DNA of 64,000 nt from Magnaporthiopsis rhizophila (taxonomy: Eukaryota; Ascomycota; Sordariomycetes; Magnaporthales; Magnaporthaceae): assembly GCA_003049465.1 (NCBI GenBank), contig PYSS01000002.1, positions 62,001-126,000 on the forward strand. Reading direction: 5' to 3'. The translations under genes were made by a program, and so were the position numbers. The notes under the pieces were generated by a model. It had not been told where the DNA came from and ran no database searches. It saw only the letters and a list, made by a program, of their open reading frames with translations. Positions 1 to 11,665 of this stretch are shown in pieces (positions within the stretch are counted from its first letter, which is position 1; every line of letters starts with the position of its first letter).

Positions 1-2126
1 CTGCTGCTGCTGCTGTTGGTGCTGCTGCTGTTGGCGATGGTGAGGAGCCGGAGGGGAGCCCGCGGGGGACGGAGGCGGCGGCTTCTGCGGCTGAGCACCC
101 CAGGCGCCGACCCATCGGCTCTGGGCGTCCGGCCGCGGTGGCAACCACGCCTGACCCTGCGCAGGAGAGCCCATTGGCGGGTGAGGGAGACCATGAGAAG
201 GCGACGGAGCAGGTACAGTCGCAGGCCACTGGCCGGGCTGGAACGGCGGCTGCGGGGGGTAGGTTCCGAAGGCTTGGCCGGGGAAGTGAGGCGGCATCGG
301 GATGGGCGGCATCATGTGCGGCGGCGGCGGAAGGAAAGGCACCGGCGGGAACTGCGCGTTTGGCGTCATGCCCATGAAGGGTGGCGCGGCAGGGCCCACG
401 GGGGCTGCGGGCGGAGGTGAATATCCCGGCGAGCGCGAACCCCGGCGGTGGTCTCGATTCCCGGACCGCGACCTGGACGGTGCGTAGCCGGTGCGAGATC
501 TGGACCGTCGCCGGTGGCGGTCTGGGGAGTAACTCTGGGTGCGGCTGCGTCCAATTCCGCCACGGCCTCTAGACCGGCTTCTACTGTGCGACGGGGACAC
601 GCGGCGGCGCTTGAAGACTGGACGTGACGAGCTGCGGCCCCGTTTGCCGTCACTGCTTCTGTCTCTCTCCGTACTCCTCTCTCTGCCCGGAGCATGGTTG
701 CCGACGCGGTCTCGGTAGTTCCCCCTGCTCCGACTGCGGGTTCCATGAAAACCGACCCTTGAATCTCGAGACATGCTCCGACTGCGGGCTCCATGAAAAC
801 CGACCCTTGAATCTCGCGACATGCTCCGACTGCGGGTTCCATGATAACCGACCCTGAAATCTCGCGACCCACCACCAGCGCGGCCCTGCTTTCGGCGGAC
901 CTTCATATCGCGACAAAATCCACGGGACCAACCGTAATAGGTGGTGCCGCCGACAATCTTACCCGTGCTTCTATCCAGCTCGACACGCTCACCCATCTGG
1001 TTGACAGTCACCGAAGGGTTTTCCTCGTCAACGAAGCCGATGACGCCGACGTCAGGCGCGTATAAACGGTTGACGTCGGCGAGGAGGGACTTGACGGCAT
1101 CGACAAGCACCGCGTCGGCAACGCCCGGGGTTAGCGGCAGTGGCTTGATCCGGGCCGGATCCATGGCCCGCGTCGAGTTGGGCTTCAGGACGGGCAGCCA
1201 GTTGGCGGCCGGCAGGTCATACCAGGCCGTTGACGGGTCGCCGTGGGTCGAGGGCAGCAAGAAGGGCGGCTCCTTGTCGGGGGCCGGAGTGCCTCCTGCT
1301 TTTCCTTTTCCGTTCTTCTGGCCGGCAGCATCGGCACGACGCGAGGTGGCAGCAGCTGCGATGGCTTCGCGAAGCTTGGCGGGAAGCGCCGGCGAGGGCA
1401 GGTGGCCCATCTTCTCCCACACGGATACTAGATCACGAAGCTTCTTGACGTGCTTGGGCGAGTTGACAAAGGAGGCGGCGCTTCCAAATAGGGCCGGGAG
1501 GGTCGGCTCCAGGCCAGCGGCGAAGGTGTCATCCTTGTCACGGACGCGGGTATGGTGCAGGACATCGCCGATGATGTAGAGCAAGTGCAGCCTGCTTCGC
1601 TTGGCCGAGGGCTTCTTAGGCGCAGGGACAGAGGCGGTGCTGGCGGACGCAGGCGCTGGCTTGCTGTGGTGATGGTGGTGCTCACAATCGACAAAAGAGG
1701 CGGCCCAGGGAACCAGGAACTTGCACAGTGCAGCCACCCTTGCCGGCGACTTGGCAATGTGCTGCAGCATCCATTTCTTGCATTTCTGTTTTCGCATCCA
1801 ATGAGCGGTGGCGGCGTTCTCGAGTTAAAGTTTAGCTACTGCCCTATTCCAGGAGATCATTCTCCCGACTCGAAAGCTCGACGCTTTTCTGCGCGCTATG
1901 GAGGAGTAAAGCGGCAGACAAGGTGGGAGAGGGAATTGTCTTCTCATGGGCTAGTGACGGTGTGTTTCCAAACCTGAACGTTGTCTGGCGAGCACTGATC
2001 AACGGCGGATTTCAGCAGCACGTGGAAGTGCTCGACCTCGTCGCGTGAGCACGCCGTCGGATCTGGCCGTAGCAGGGCGGCCATGAGGGGGGCCTTGGCG
2101 ATGGCAAGCTGCGTCGACGACGCCAT
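1..2126 (-). CDS. CID-domain, CHERP-like RNA-processing protein with RS-rich tail (partial, C-terminus beyond window)
   Basis: Exons are 1974-2126 and <1-1785, joined in phase 0 across a 188 nt intron, giving DNVQ|KCKKWMLQH. The N-terminal ~160 residues read as a CTD-interacting (CID/RPR) domain, with a motif like LHLLYIIGDVLHH. A WYDLPA motif near residue 238 matches the conserved block after the CID in metazoan CHERP, a U2 snRNP-associated protein. After it come three 16-residue RS-type repeats (about residues 357-405), an Arg/Ser-rich stretch, and a Pro/Met-rich tail ending in poly-Gln at the window edge (bases 1-30). The start ATG (2124-2126) was chosen because the CID begins soon after it. 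No stop is seen, so at least ~645 residues are coded. The inferred role is nuclear pre-mRNA splicing or 3'-end processing. The family call is by motif memory, not by search. Confidence 0.8.
727..868 (-). repeat. Three tandem 48-bp repeats coding a 16-residue RS motif
   Basis: Copies lie at 727-774, 775-822 and 823-868. They differ at only a few bases and keep the reading frame. On the minus strand each codes a unit of the type SRDSRVGFHGTRSRSM, within the RS tail of the CID protein. The close identity suggests recent in-frame duplication or continuing homogenisation. Confidence 0.9.
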
Positions 2127-2828
2127 TTTGTCTGACGATATGGCGCGCCGTTCAAACGCGACGGGAGCCCGCCTTGGTAGATTGAGTACACAAAGAGGAG
2201 GGCGGCGCTGGCGGGTTCTGCGGCTCTTGTTTGTGTCGCTTTTCAGCTTTGTCAAAACACCATGCCACGTCCGTATATGGTCGTGGAAGGAAAGGCAGCC
2301 AGTGTTTGTTTGGCCGTCGGTTCAACTGGCTGATCCAACCTTGAAGTCGCTGAGGGACGTCGCCAAAAATGGAGTGCGAGGGAGGACCCTTGTTTTGTGC
2401 CTGGCATTGAGGGTGGGGCCACCTGTGGGGTTGGCAGGAAAGCTCCAGGGAAGCTCAGGGAAAGCTTGACGAGCCAAGGATTCTAAGGAACGACTGAGGT
2501 CGAAATAATTGGTAAACCACGAGTGCGTGAATCACAGGTGAGTCGAATGTGTGTTAAACAGTCCAACCAAATGTTTACCTGAGTCGTCGTTGGTCGGCAT
2601 CGATATATATAACATTCACAAGGTTCCCAGTCAGGCTGGTGATATTTGCGCGCAGGCTGTCATGCGGAGCAGATCCCAAGGGACGGGCTACCATGCCAGC
2701 TCGCTACTGCTACCTCTCCCCCCGGTCCAAGTATATGGGCGGTTTCCTGCTCGATTCGGAGAGCCCATAGTATTCATACACTCATCGCTACGCACGCCAA
2801 CCTCTCCTCTCTCCAACATGCGGGTAAA
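2127..2828. other. Intergenic, 0.7 kb
   Basis: This holds the promoter side of the CID-protein gene and the 3' side of the DUF4748-type gene. A TA-rich run lies around 2603-2611. No convincing coding region was found on either strand. Confidence 0.6.
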
Positions 2829-3460
2829 TTATGAAAACCTGTCGCCCTTGCGACTCCTGAACGGAGCGGCACTCTCGTACTTGCTCTTCTCGACGATCCG
2901 CTGGTCTTCGTTATCGGGCGCATGCCTCGTCGGGGCCGGGTCTGTGTTCGACTCCTGGCTCGGCGATCCCACCGTGTCGGTCCGCGGAGGGGCGCTCTTA
3001 GCGTCGCTGTTGCTGGAGCCGCCCATGGCAGAGGACGAGCCCGGGTGGGATGGGACGTTGCCGCCGTGCTCGAGCGATTCGATGTAGGCGCGCTTCCGCT
3101 TCTGCTCCTCCCAGCGCGCCTGGCGGTCGGCGTTGATGCTCCGCTTGGCGAAGAAGTAGGCGCCTCCTCCAGCTGTGGGTAGGGATTCTGGTGCGTTAGT
3201 TCTCTGTCACATGCACGCTAGAGAGCGGCGTGACTTACCCAGGCACAGTGAGCCCCAACCCAGCCTGTCGTGTTGACAAGGTCGCGTGTTAGTCGGTGCA
3301 CCTAGCCCGTGTGTCTGGCTGTCTCGACTCCATGGTTCCGTTGATGTGTTCGTACCAGAAAGATTTAACCTGAAGGGAATCCCCGACTGTCAGAGCTGCA
3401 AGCATTGGCAGAGGGAAGATATAGAGGGGGACTCCGGGTCGTGGTGCTTACCGTGTTCAT
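2829..3460 (-). CDS. Small DUF4748-type membrane protein, micro-exon gene
   Basis: Four exons: 3452-3460 (9 nt, M-N-T), 3370-3386 (17 nt), 3239-3264 (26 nt) and 2829-3172, giving 131 residues. The spliced N-terminus forms one hydrophobic segment (about residues 10-26, ending GGGAYFFA), followed by KRSINADRQAR, the hallmark of the fungal DUF4748 family. The rest is a charged, low-complexity tail. Introns 2 and 3 have good CTAAC branch sites and GTAAGT or GTTAAA donors. The 9- and 17-nt exons are inferred: starting at the 3460 ATG, they are the only canonical combination I found that enters the family motif in frame. The function is unknown; single-pass mitochondrial or ER membrane proteins of this size are common in the family. 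The last exon is secure, the first two less so. Confidence 0.65.
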
Positions 3461-4860
3461 GCTGGCGGCGATGTTAAAGCGCAGGTGGGCGGGGGCGGTT
3501 GACGGTCGATGATGACGTTGTTGAGCTGCCACGGCGAATTGAAGGGGTGGGCGAGCAGGTCTTGCTACTGATATCTGAGGGAAGCAGACAAGCAGAGGTT
3601 GTACGCAAATAAGACGAGACCCAACTCTATCTCCAAAACCAAGTGCAACAAACTAATAAGTTGTTATGGAAGCTGCAAGCTCCCGTCGATTTGAATCCTT
3701 TGGTTTTTCTCCTGCTCCGCTTTCGCGCGGGGACTGGGGGTGCGGCGTGGACGGGAATCAGGCCACTTGCCGGGATAGCTCGGGGCCTGGGGCGCATTCG
3801 GCTGCACCAACCGTGTAGGGTCGGAGGAACGAGCCACATGCGCCAAAAACCTGTATGTACGCTGTGGCGTGCAGCCGGATGTGTGGCGCCATGGGCTGCA
3901 CAAGAATGATGGTGGTGGTGGGTGGGGCAGCGTCCAGACCACAGTGGATGGAATTCTGAAACACGCCAGGCTGCAGCAGCAACTACCGGCCAGGGACAGT
4001 CTACGCAATACTGTCCACGAAAGTGGCCGACACTTTTGTCCTTGGCTGCTCTGACGTTGCCAATTCTCCGTAACGTGTCGCCACCAGCTTGGGCGAGACC
4101 GGCTGTGCTCCTGGAGTGGCGAGGTACCTGGGAATGCTCACGAGGACTGCCAGGCACGACATGCACGATTATAGATTACCTATGCCTTTAACGAGAGCGA
4201 TGGACTCTCGCACCCTCTGTACGCAGGGGTCGCTGGCGGCCCTACCCATTGTTTAGTGGGGGCTCATGCATTGCCCGCCAACTCCCGGCTGGCGCCAGTG
4301 TAATTCCCTCGTGTATGGAGAGTCAGGTCAAGCCTTCTCTGGTGATGCAGCCTGACCGAGAATATGCTTTCCATGCGGATTTTTTGTTTGTCGGGTCAGG
4401 CTTCATCGCCAATCGTCCTTGCTGCCAGTCGCACTGTACGGTACCCAAATCCGCTGATGCCAGCGGCCAGCTCTGCCCGTTAGGGAACGCTTTTTGTAGC
4501 ACTCTGTTCGACTCAATCCCAATGCCAATTGTCAATAGCCACTCCCCAACTCCACCGTCTTCTCCACACCTCACACACCTCTGGCCATCACACACTCCCC
4601 GCCTCCGCCTCTCAACATCATACCTACCTCTACCGCTCACCCCCCTCGACCTGCCCGACGCTCCGGCTGCCGCCCGGAGCACCCCCGCGACTGCTCCCTT
4701 TGATGGACCCTCGAGCCCGAGGCTGCTTGATGAGTGCTGGGCCGAGTCACTGCGGGTGTGATGGGTAGATCTGCCCGTTGATATCCGCGTCTGTCGTGCT
4801 CCCAAGGCACCCTCTGGGCATCCTAACTTCCTACCGCTCTCCCCTCACCGCGTCCCGTCC
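3461..4860. other. Intergenic, 1.4 kb divergent promoter region
   Basis: This lies between the divergent DUF4748-type and inositol-phosphatase genes. The last ~300 bases are pyrimidine- and CA-rich, as expected for a fungal 5' leader. The longest reading frame (3627-4166, minus) has random-looking composition and no recognisable domain. Confidence 0.6.
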
Positions 4861-7800
4861 ATGGCTGACGGACGAGACGGGCCTGATGGCTCGTCACTGG
4901 TGCGTACTCCCAGAGCACAAACCCCTTCATCACTCCGCAAGAGACATGCCCCACTGATCCTTGACGGCCCATAGAAACCCGTCTCCTCGCTGAGGTCGCA
5001 CTTCGAGAACATGGGCAAGGGCCCGGACCAGCTCAGCGGCTCCGGATCCCCCGTCCCTACGCGCGCAGCGTCTCCTGTGCAAAAGCCCGACCGCCCACGA
5101 GAGTCGACCGCCCAGATCCTCGAGGCGCCGCCACCGCCGAGGGCAAAGCCGCCCGCCCGCATTCCCAGCGCTCCCAACCCCGAATCACACCTCGCCTCCC
5201 GGGCCGTGCCGCCTCCGAGGCTAAGCCCCGGCCCTGCCAATGTCGCCGCGCCCTCCCTGCACGTCCAGCCCCCACAGTCGCCGCCCAGAGGGAGGCCGCT
5301 ACGTGTGGCCACAGGAGAGTTTGGGGGCAGCTTCGGCCCGAGCTTTCTGAACCCGGACTCGCTCGTCAAGCCGTCAACGCCCGCCACACCGACACGTCCC
5401 TTCAAGATCCCCAGCAGTACCCCACACACTCCCGTCTTAGAGCCCCGGAGGTCACCCCGGCTGGTCCCGTCACAACCCCCATCTCCACCCCCGCCGCGGC
5501 GGTCTGCGGAACTTAAGAGAGAACGCGAGCGCGAGCGGGATCGAGATGCCAGGCCGGTGCCTCCTCCAATAAACCGCGCCGACAAACCCCTGATCCCAGC
5601 AAGAACGTCCCACCTAGGGCCTGATACATCCCTAAACTCCCCCGACCACACCCGCCGCTACGTCGAGCCTAAATCACCCTTTGGCAGTCCTCCTAGCAGC
5701 AACGGCAGCGTCGACGGGGATGCGCCTCCCACTCTGCCCGCTCGGCCAAAGCCCCCAGCCATGGCCACCGCCGACGACATACCTCGGAGGGGGAGTGCGC
5801 CACAGCTTGAGTTTGAGCCGCCGCCTCTGCACCCGTCTATCGCGAGCAGGCGGAAGGAGAGGGAACATGAGATGGCAAACGGTGCGGCATTGAGGGCAGT
5901 GGGAGAGGCTAGTGCGTCAAGAGGACCTCTCACGCCACAGGGAACCGGCGACCAGGCGCCGCCGCTACCGGCCCGACCCGGCGCACCCCCGCTGCAGGAG
6001 CAGAAGCAGACGGCCGCAGCACATAATGGGTACTCAGTCATGAGGCCGCCGCCCAGGCCGCCGAAACCGGGAACCAACGACCACCAGATTCCCTCTGGGA
6101 CTGCCACTCACATGAGGGCCGTATCCACGCCGCACCCACCACCTCCGCAAAGAGTACATGGCCGGGCCACGACGCTCGATAGGTCATCGAGCCTCCGCGC
6201 GCCGCCGCCGCCGCCACCTACCATGCCCGCCGTTTCAGAAAACCGCGCGCCTGAGGGCACGGCTAGCTCCGGGGCCAGGACCGAGATCAACCTGGCCTAT
6301 CCCGACTCCTCTAATACCAACCGGCGGCCACCTTTCATCAAACAAGGTACTCACGAGATTAACACCAAATACGACAGCCGGATATTCGACGTCTGCGGCG
6401 AGCTGGTATGTACCAGCGGCCATCTGACACGAGTCTGGAGCGTCCTGGACGGCGAGCTCCTGATGAGTCTATCGCACGGCGAGAACGTCAAGGCCACCGC
6501 GGTCGCCTTCCGGCCGGGGGCAAACGTCGATGAAGAAGGTGCGAGAGTCTGGATTGGGAACAATGTGGGCGAGCTCATGGAGGCCGACATTGCCACCCAG
6601 AGCATCGTCGCCAGCAAGCCGACGGCACATGGGCGTCACGAGATCATCAAGATCTACCGCCACTTCAACGAGCTGTGGACGCTGGACGAAGCTGGCACCC
6701 TCAACGTCTGGGGCCCCGATGAGGAGACCGGAGTGCCCAACATGGCAGGGTCCCCGCATCAGGCGTTCCGGTGTCCCAAGGGGCACACCTTCTCCATCGT
6801 CGTCGGAGATGAGCTGTGGCACGCGACCGGAAAGGAGGTGCGGGTCTTCTTGCCCACTATGGACGGCAAAACCCAGTTCCAGGTGCTCATACGCGCCCTC
6901 TACCAGGACCAGGCAGGGGAGGTGGTTTCGGGAACCCTGATGCCCTCGAACCCGGACAAGGTCTTTCTGGGTCACGGAGATGGCAAGGTCAGCGTCTATT
7001 CCAAGGCGGACTACTCGTGCTTGGGGCTCTTCAACATCGGCTCCTTCAAGGTCAACACGCTGGCGGGCGTGGGCGACTACATCTGGGCAGGCTTCAACTC
7101 GGGTCGGCTCTGCGTCTACGACATCACGCAGTCCCCGTGGGTGGTCAAGAAGGACTGGCAGGCACACGACAACCCCGTAGTGAAAATAATATCAGACCGG
7201 TCGAGTTTCTGGAAGACGGAGCGGAGCCAGGTCGTCTCTCTTGGCGCCGACAGCGCGATCCGGGCCTGGGACGGCTTGCTGCAGGACGACTGGCTCGAGG
7301 GGGAGATGCAGGCGAGGGACGGCGAGTACTGCGAGATGGAGGAGCTCAAGGCCATGATCATGACGTGGAACGCCGGCGCGTCGACGCCCAACAGCCTGAG
7401 GTACTCGGAGAGCGACGCCACTTTTATACAGAATCTTCTGCAGAGCAGCGACTCGCCCGACATCCTGGTCTTTGGCTTCCAGGAGCTCGTCGACCTCGAG
7501 GACAAGACGGCGACGGCCAAGCGGTTCCTCAAGACCAAGAAGAAGAAGGAAGGGTCGGACCAGGAGCGCATGAGCCACCAGTACCGCGACTGGCGCGACT
7601 TCCTCGTGCGCAGCCTCGACGACTACATGCCGGGCGAGCTGTACCACCTCCTGCAGACGGCGCACATGGTCGGGCTCTTCACGTGCATCTTTGTCAAGGC
7701 CGACATCCGCGGGCGCATCCGCAACCTGAGCGTGGCCGAGGTCAAGCGCGGCATGGGCGGCCTGCACGGCAACAAGGGCGCCATCGTGGTGCGCTTCACC

Positions 7801-8633
7801 GTCGACGACACGTCGCTCTGCTTCGTCAACTGCCACTTGGCGGCGGGGCAGACGCAGGCGCAGAGCCGGCACAACGACATCCACGCCATCCTCGAGGCCG
7901 CCATCCTGCCCGTCGAGCGCGACCCCAACACCCGCATCGACAGCTTCATCGGCGGCGGCGACGGTACCATGGTGCTGGACCACGAGCTCTGCCTCATCAA
8001 CGGCGACCTCAACTATCGCATCGACACCATGTCGCGCGACACGGTCGTCACGGCCGTCAAGGCCGGCAACCTGGCCAAGCTGCTCGAGCGGGACCAGCTC
8101 CTGGTGGCGCGGCGGCGCAACCCGGCCTTCCGGCTGCGCGCCTTCGAGGAGGCGGCCATCTCGTTCGCGCCCACGTACAAGTACGACGTCGGGACCGACA
8201 ACTACGACTCGTCCGAGAAGAAGCGGTCGCCCGCCTGGTGCGACCGCCTGCTGCACCGCAGCGCCCGCGGGCGCATCACGCAGCTCGACTACCGCCGCCA
8301 CGAGGTGCGCGTGTCAGACCACCGGCCCGTCAGCGGCCGCTTCCGCTTCTCGGTCAAGCGCATCGAGCCTCGCGCCCGCGCCGTCGCCTGGATGGGGTGC
8401 CAGCAGCGGTTTGAGGACACCAAGGCGCAGGTTGCCATGGAGGAAAAGTAGGTTTTGTTCTCTTTTTACTTTTACATGTGTCAAAGATCAAATCTAACCT
8501 GCGTATTCGCTACAACAACAGACTCTACTACCTCATGCAAATCATCGGATACGATGAAGCCACCAGCCGCCAGCTCATAGCCGAACGATCGTCTCGCAGA
8601 GTCCACCGAAGCCCTAGTAGGAATAGGGGTTAG
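4861..8633 (+). CDS. WD40 and inositol-polyphosphate 5-phosphatase protein
   Basis: Exons are 4861-4899, 4975-8447 and 8522-8633, giving 1207 residues. Residues 1 to ~460 are Pro-rich and disordered, with many PPxxP-type runs that could bind SH3 domains. Residues ~470-800 resemble a WD40-like propeller. Residues ~805-1140 are an Mg-dependent 5-phosphatase domain: TWNAG near 810, then FGFQEL, NKGA, NCHLAAG, NGDLNYR near 1021, PAWCDR near 1100 and SDHRPV near 1129. All expected active-site motifs are present. Both introns have canonical sites and branch points (CTGAT and CTAAC). The last intron removes an apparent TAG at 8449 and adds a conserved-looking tail (LYYLMQIIGYDE). The predicted reaction is removal of the 5-phosphate from PI(4,5)P2 or related inositides. 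There is no SAC domain, so it is not a synaptojanin-type enzyme. Confidence 0.9.
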
Positions 8634-9371
8634 TTGAGCAAGCGGTGCCCAGCAAAAAAGAAAAAAAGATTTTACCTAGTATCGGTTTCAAACAAAGGGG
8701 AAAGAAAGGGAGACATGTAGAAATGGAGGAGCATGACATAGCGTTCATACAGCAGAAGCATGCATTACGAAGCGCGGAAAACTGTGTGATAGAATTTGCT
8801 TTGTTTCTTTTTCGAAATCGAATATACATGGAGGGTTCGGGCGGTGGCCATCTTTGTTCCTTTATTTTGATTACCTGCCTTCTTGGACTGACACTGCCAC
8901 CAGCGTAGACATTATCCATTTTGCTGTCGAATACTTACTCTTCTTGTCACTTGGTAGTAACAAGGCCAGCATGGTGATAGAAATGCCTGATGGTCCAGTT
9001 ACGGGTGTATGCATGGAAGCATGAGAGCAGTTGAAGAAAGGGTTCCTACTCTACGCGGCCTCGAGCGAACGGGTCAAAATCCGGAAAAGAAAGTGCAAGA
9101 CAGAAAATTCATGGCGGTGGGGGAAAATATGGCAGATACTATCATAAAAGACAACGTCTAGAAACGAAAAACCGGCGCGAGAACCGCTACATCAACCCCC
9201 CTTTCCAGTATACCCAGCACTTGTCCGCTCAAAAGCAACCAAAACTGACAAAGGAAAAAAAAAAAAGAAAAAAGCAAGATAAACTACTACTAACAAAACG
9301 AGAGAATGGAAACACGGACATCTACCCAGAGGTAGTCACAGTCTCGTTCCAGTAACACCATACCCCGGTTT
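8634..9371. other. Intergenic between convergent genes
   Basis: This is 3' flanking sequence of the 5-phosphatase (+) and the BCS1-like ATPase (-). It is AT-richer than the genes, with an A-rich run near 9256-9280. No gene was seen. Confidence 0.6.
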
Positions 9372-11665
9372 TCACTGCACCTGCAGGACCTTGCTCCTGC
9401 TCGCCTTCTGCTCCACCATGTGCGCGACCCAGCCGTCGACCTCGCCGAGCGCGCGGCGCGGGTCCTTCTTGCGCTTGAGGAGGAAGCCCTGGATCTCGGC
9501 GGGCGAGAAGCGGCGGTTGGGGATCTTGGCGGCGAACGCGGCCGCGATGCGCGCCAGCTCCTTGGCGTCCGTGAGCGCCGTCGCCGTCGCCGTCGTCTCG
9601 CCCTCGTCGTCGCCCGTTGCCGTTGCCGCCGCCGCCGCCGCCGTCTCCTCCTTCTTTTCGTCCATCTCGTCGTGGACGGCTGCGGTGACGGTGCCGCAGG
9701 TTGCTCCAGTGGCTGGAATCTTTGCTCCTCCTCCGTGGTTCGCGGTAGCATGCACATCATCTCCATCGCTGACGGCACCGATGATCCTTCCGCTGCTGCT
9801 GAAGAAGTTGATGATCCTGGTCGCCGGGGCCTGCAGCTTCGCTTCCAGAGCGCCCATGAGACGGTGGGGCGCAAGGCTCGAACTTCGCATGCTCTCAGGG
9901 TCGCCCCGCGGCGGCTTCCTGGCGGCCGGCGGCGTGGGAGAAGCCTGCCGAGTCCACCGCCGGGGCTGGCTGGGCTCGTACATGCGCTGGAACAGCTCGC
10001 AGGCCTGGTCCTGGGTGGCATTGCTGAAGGCGACCTGCAGGTCGATCCTGCCGGGCCGGATCAGGGCCTCGTCCAGCACCTCTGGTCGGTTCGTGGTCAT
10101 GATAAGCACCCTCCCCTCGTGAGACGCCACGCCGTCGATGGCGTTGAGCAGGCCCGAGAGCGAGATGCCTTTGCCCTCGTTCTCGAAGCCGAGCCCGCCG
10201 ATCCCGGGCCCTCTGCGCTTCGCTCTGGGCGGCGCCGGCGCCTTCACGGGGTTTGCAGCCTGCTTCTTTTCGCTCCTGCGGGTGAGGTGAGCGGTCTTAG
10301 CTTTATCATCCTCTTTCGTGTTGTCGCTCCGCTGCGTCTCCTTCCCGGAGGCCCCGTCTCCTTCTTGTTGTTCCTCTTTTGGCTTACAAGCGTCCTTGCC
10401 CTCGTCGTCCTTGTCGTTAACATCGTCGTCGTCGGGGCGGCGCAGACCAGCCGTGTCGATATCCTCCAGCAGCACAACACAGCGGCGTGGCAGGCTGTTG
10501 AAGAGCATCACCAGGTCCTCCTCGGTCAGCGCCGGGTCGAGCAGGCTGATGACGAATATGTCGAGGCCGAAGACGCCCGCGAGTGCAAACGACAGCGACG
10601 TCTTGCCCGTGCCCGGAGGGCCGTGGAAGAGGTATCCGCGACGCAGCGGGATGCCACGGGTGGCATACCACACAGGGGTTGCCGGGTGCAGGTACTCGTT
10701 AATGTCGGCCAGGAGCTGGCGCTTCTGCTTGTGGTCGAGCACGACGGTAGACATGGGCCTGATCGGGCGTTTGGCCACTGTGGACCACGAGTTTCTGCCT
10801 CCGAACCTGCGCATCGTAGTTGTGTTGGGCCGTTTGATGACGGTGCGGACGAAGTTCTCTTTGAAGTAGTCCTCCCTCACGTGCTGGAGCAGCCTCTTGA
10901 TGGGCTCGGTAGAGAAGGAGAAGCAGGAAAGAACCATGGTCTCGGTATCTTTGATTACTGAGGAACCAAAGGGGTTGGCGCTATTCGCCATCATGCTATC
11001 TCGCTTCCGGTAAATACTAAAATACGTCCCCCTGAACCAGAACCCATGGGTGCCCATGGCCGGAACATAGCGGGGAGGCTGAAGATCGCGCGGCGTCAGC
11101 ACACATGTCCTCCTTGGTAGCCACCTCAACCCGGAGAGGGGCAGCACCATAGACTCACCGTGCTCGCGTGCTGGTATGAGAAGTTGAGATACGAATCCTT
11201 CCCGTCGCCGTCGAGGGCGCGGAGCGGCACGTCGTTTGTGATCTCGCTGTTGCTCCGCTCCTCCTCCCAGGCGCTCGTCGTGGACGATTCGGCTATGAGA
11301 GACCGCGCATTGCCGACGTGGGGCTGGGCGGCTAGCCACTTCAGGACATGTTGGTGGATGTCGTCGTCACTGCTAATATGTATCGAGGCCATCAGATATT
11401 CTTGGACCAGGCCGTAGATGACGTTCCACGTCTGACGGGCCATTCGGCACGCTGCCCAGAACAGGCCTAAGAAGGTAACCACGGCAGCGAGGTCAAGGCC
11501 CAGATAGGCAGCAAAGGCGGAGCTCAAACCCATGAAGGTGCGAAAGAATGGGTGGGCGTGGTCGCCGAAAAGGGTCATGAGCCCCTCGGACCCTGTGGGG
11601 AGTCGGATGCCGGGGGCGGCGGTGGCATTGTTGGCGCTATCGCCGGAGCCGCAGCTAGCGGCCAT
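9372..11665 (-). CDS. BCS1-like AAA ATPase
   Basis: Exons are 11159-11665 and 9372-11078 (intron 80 nt, branch GCTGACG), giving 737 residues. The N-terminal part has hydrophobic segments around residues 40-75, then the BCS1_N-type region, whose joint reads PPRYVPAMGTHGFWF. The AAA module has Walker A GPPGTGKT (~322-329), Walker B VVLLEDID (Glu/Asp ~374-375) and a sensor block MTTNRP followed by RPGRID. About 80 Lys/Asp/Glu-rich residues are inserted just after Walker B, and a second low-complexity stretch (Ala/Thr runs) lies near the C-terminus. True Bcs1 is ~450 residues and assembles the Rieske protein into complex III. Ascomycetes carry many larger paralogues of unknown role, and this looks like one of those. 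It is probably a membrane-bound ATPase, mitochondrial or not. Confidence 0.85.

Noticed and set aside
3627..4166. 179-codon minus ORF between two divergent genes
   Set aside because: No domain, random composition, His run from a ggt repeat.
7192..8301. 369-codon ORF antisense to the 5-phosphatase
   Set aside because: It is a mirror frame of GC-rich coding sequence; the plus-strand product has all catalytic motifs.
6816..8414. 532-codon ORF in another frame of the 5-phosphatase
   Set aside because: Same-strand shadow frame with Arg/Gly/Pro composition and no domain.
8440..8451. Apparent stop of the 5-phosphatase at 8449-8451
   Set aside because: It lies within a canonical intron (8448-8521, CTAAC branch) whose removal adds a plausible C-terminal segment.
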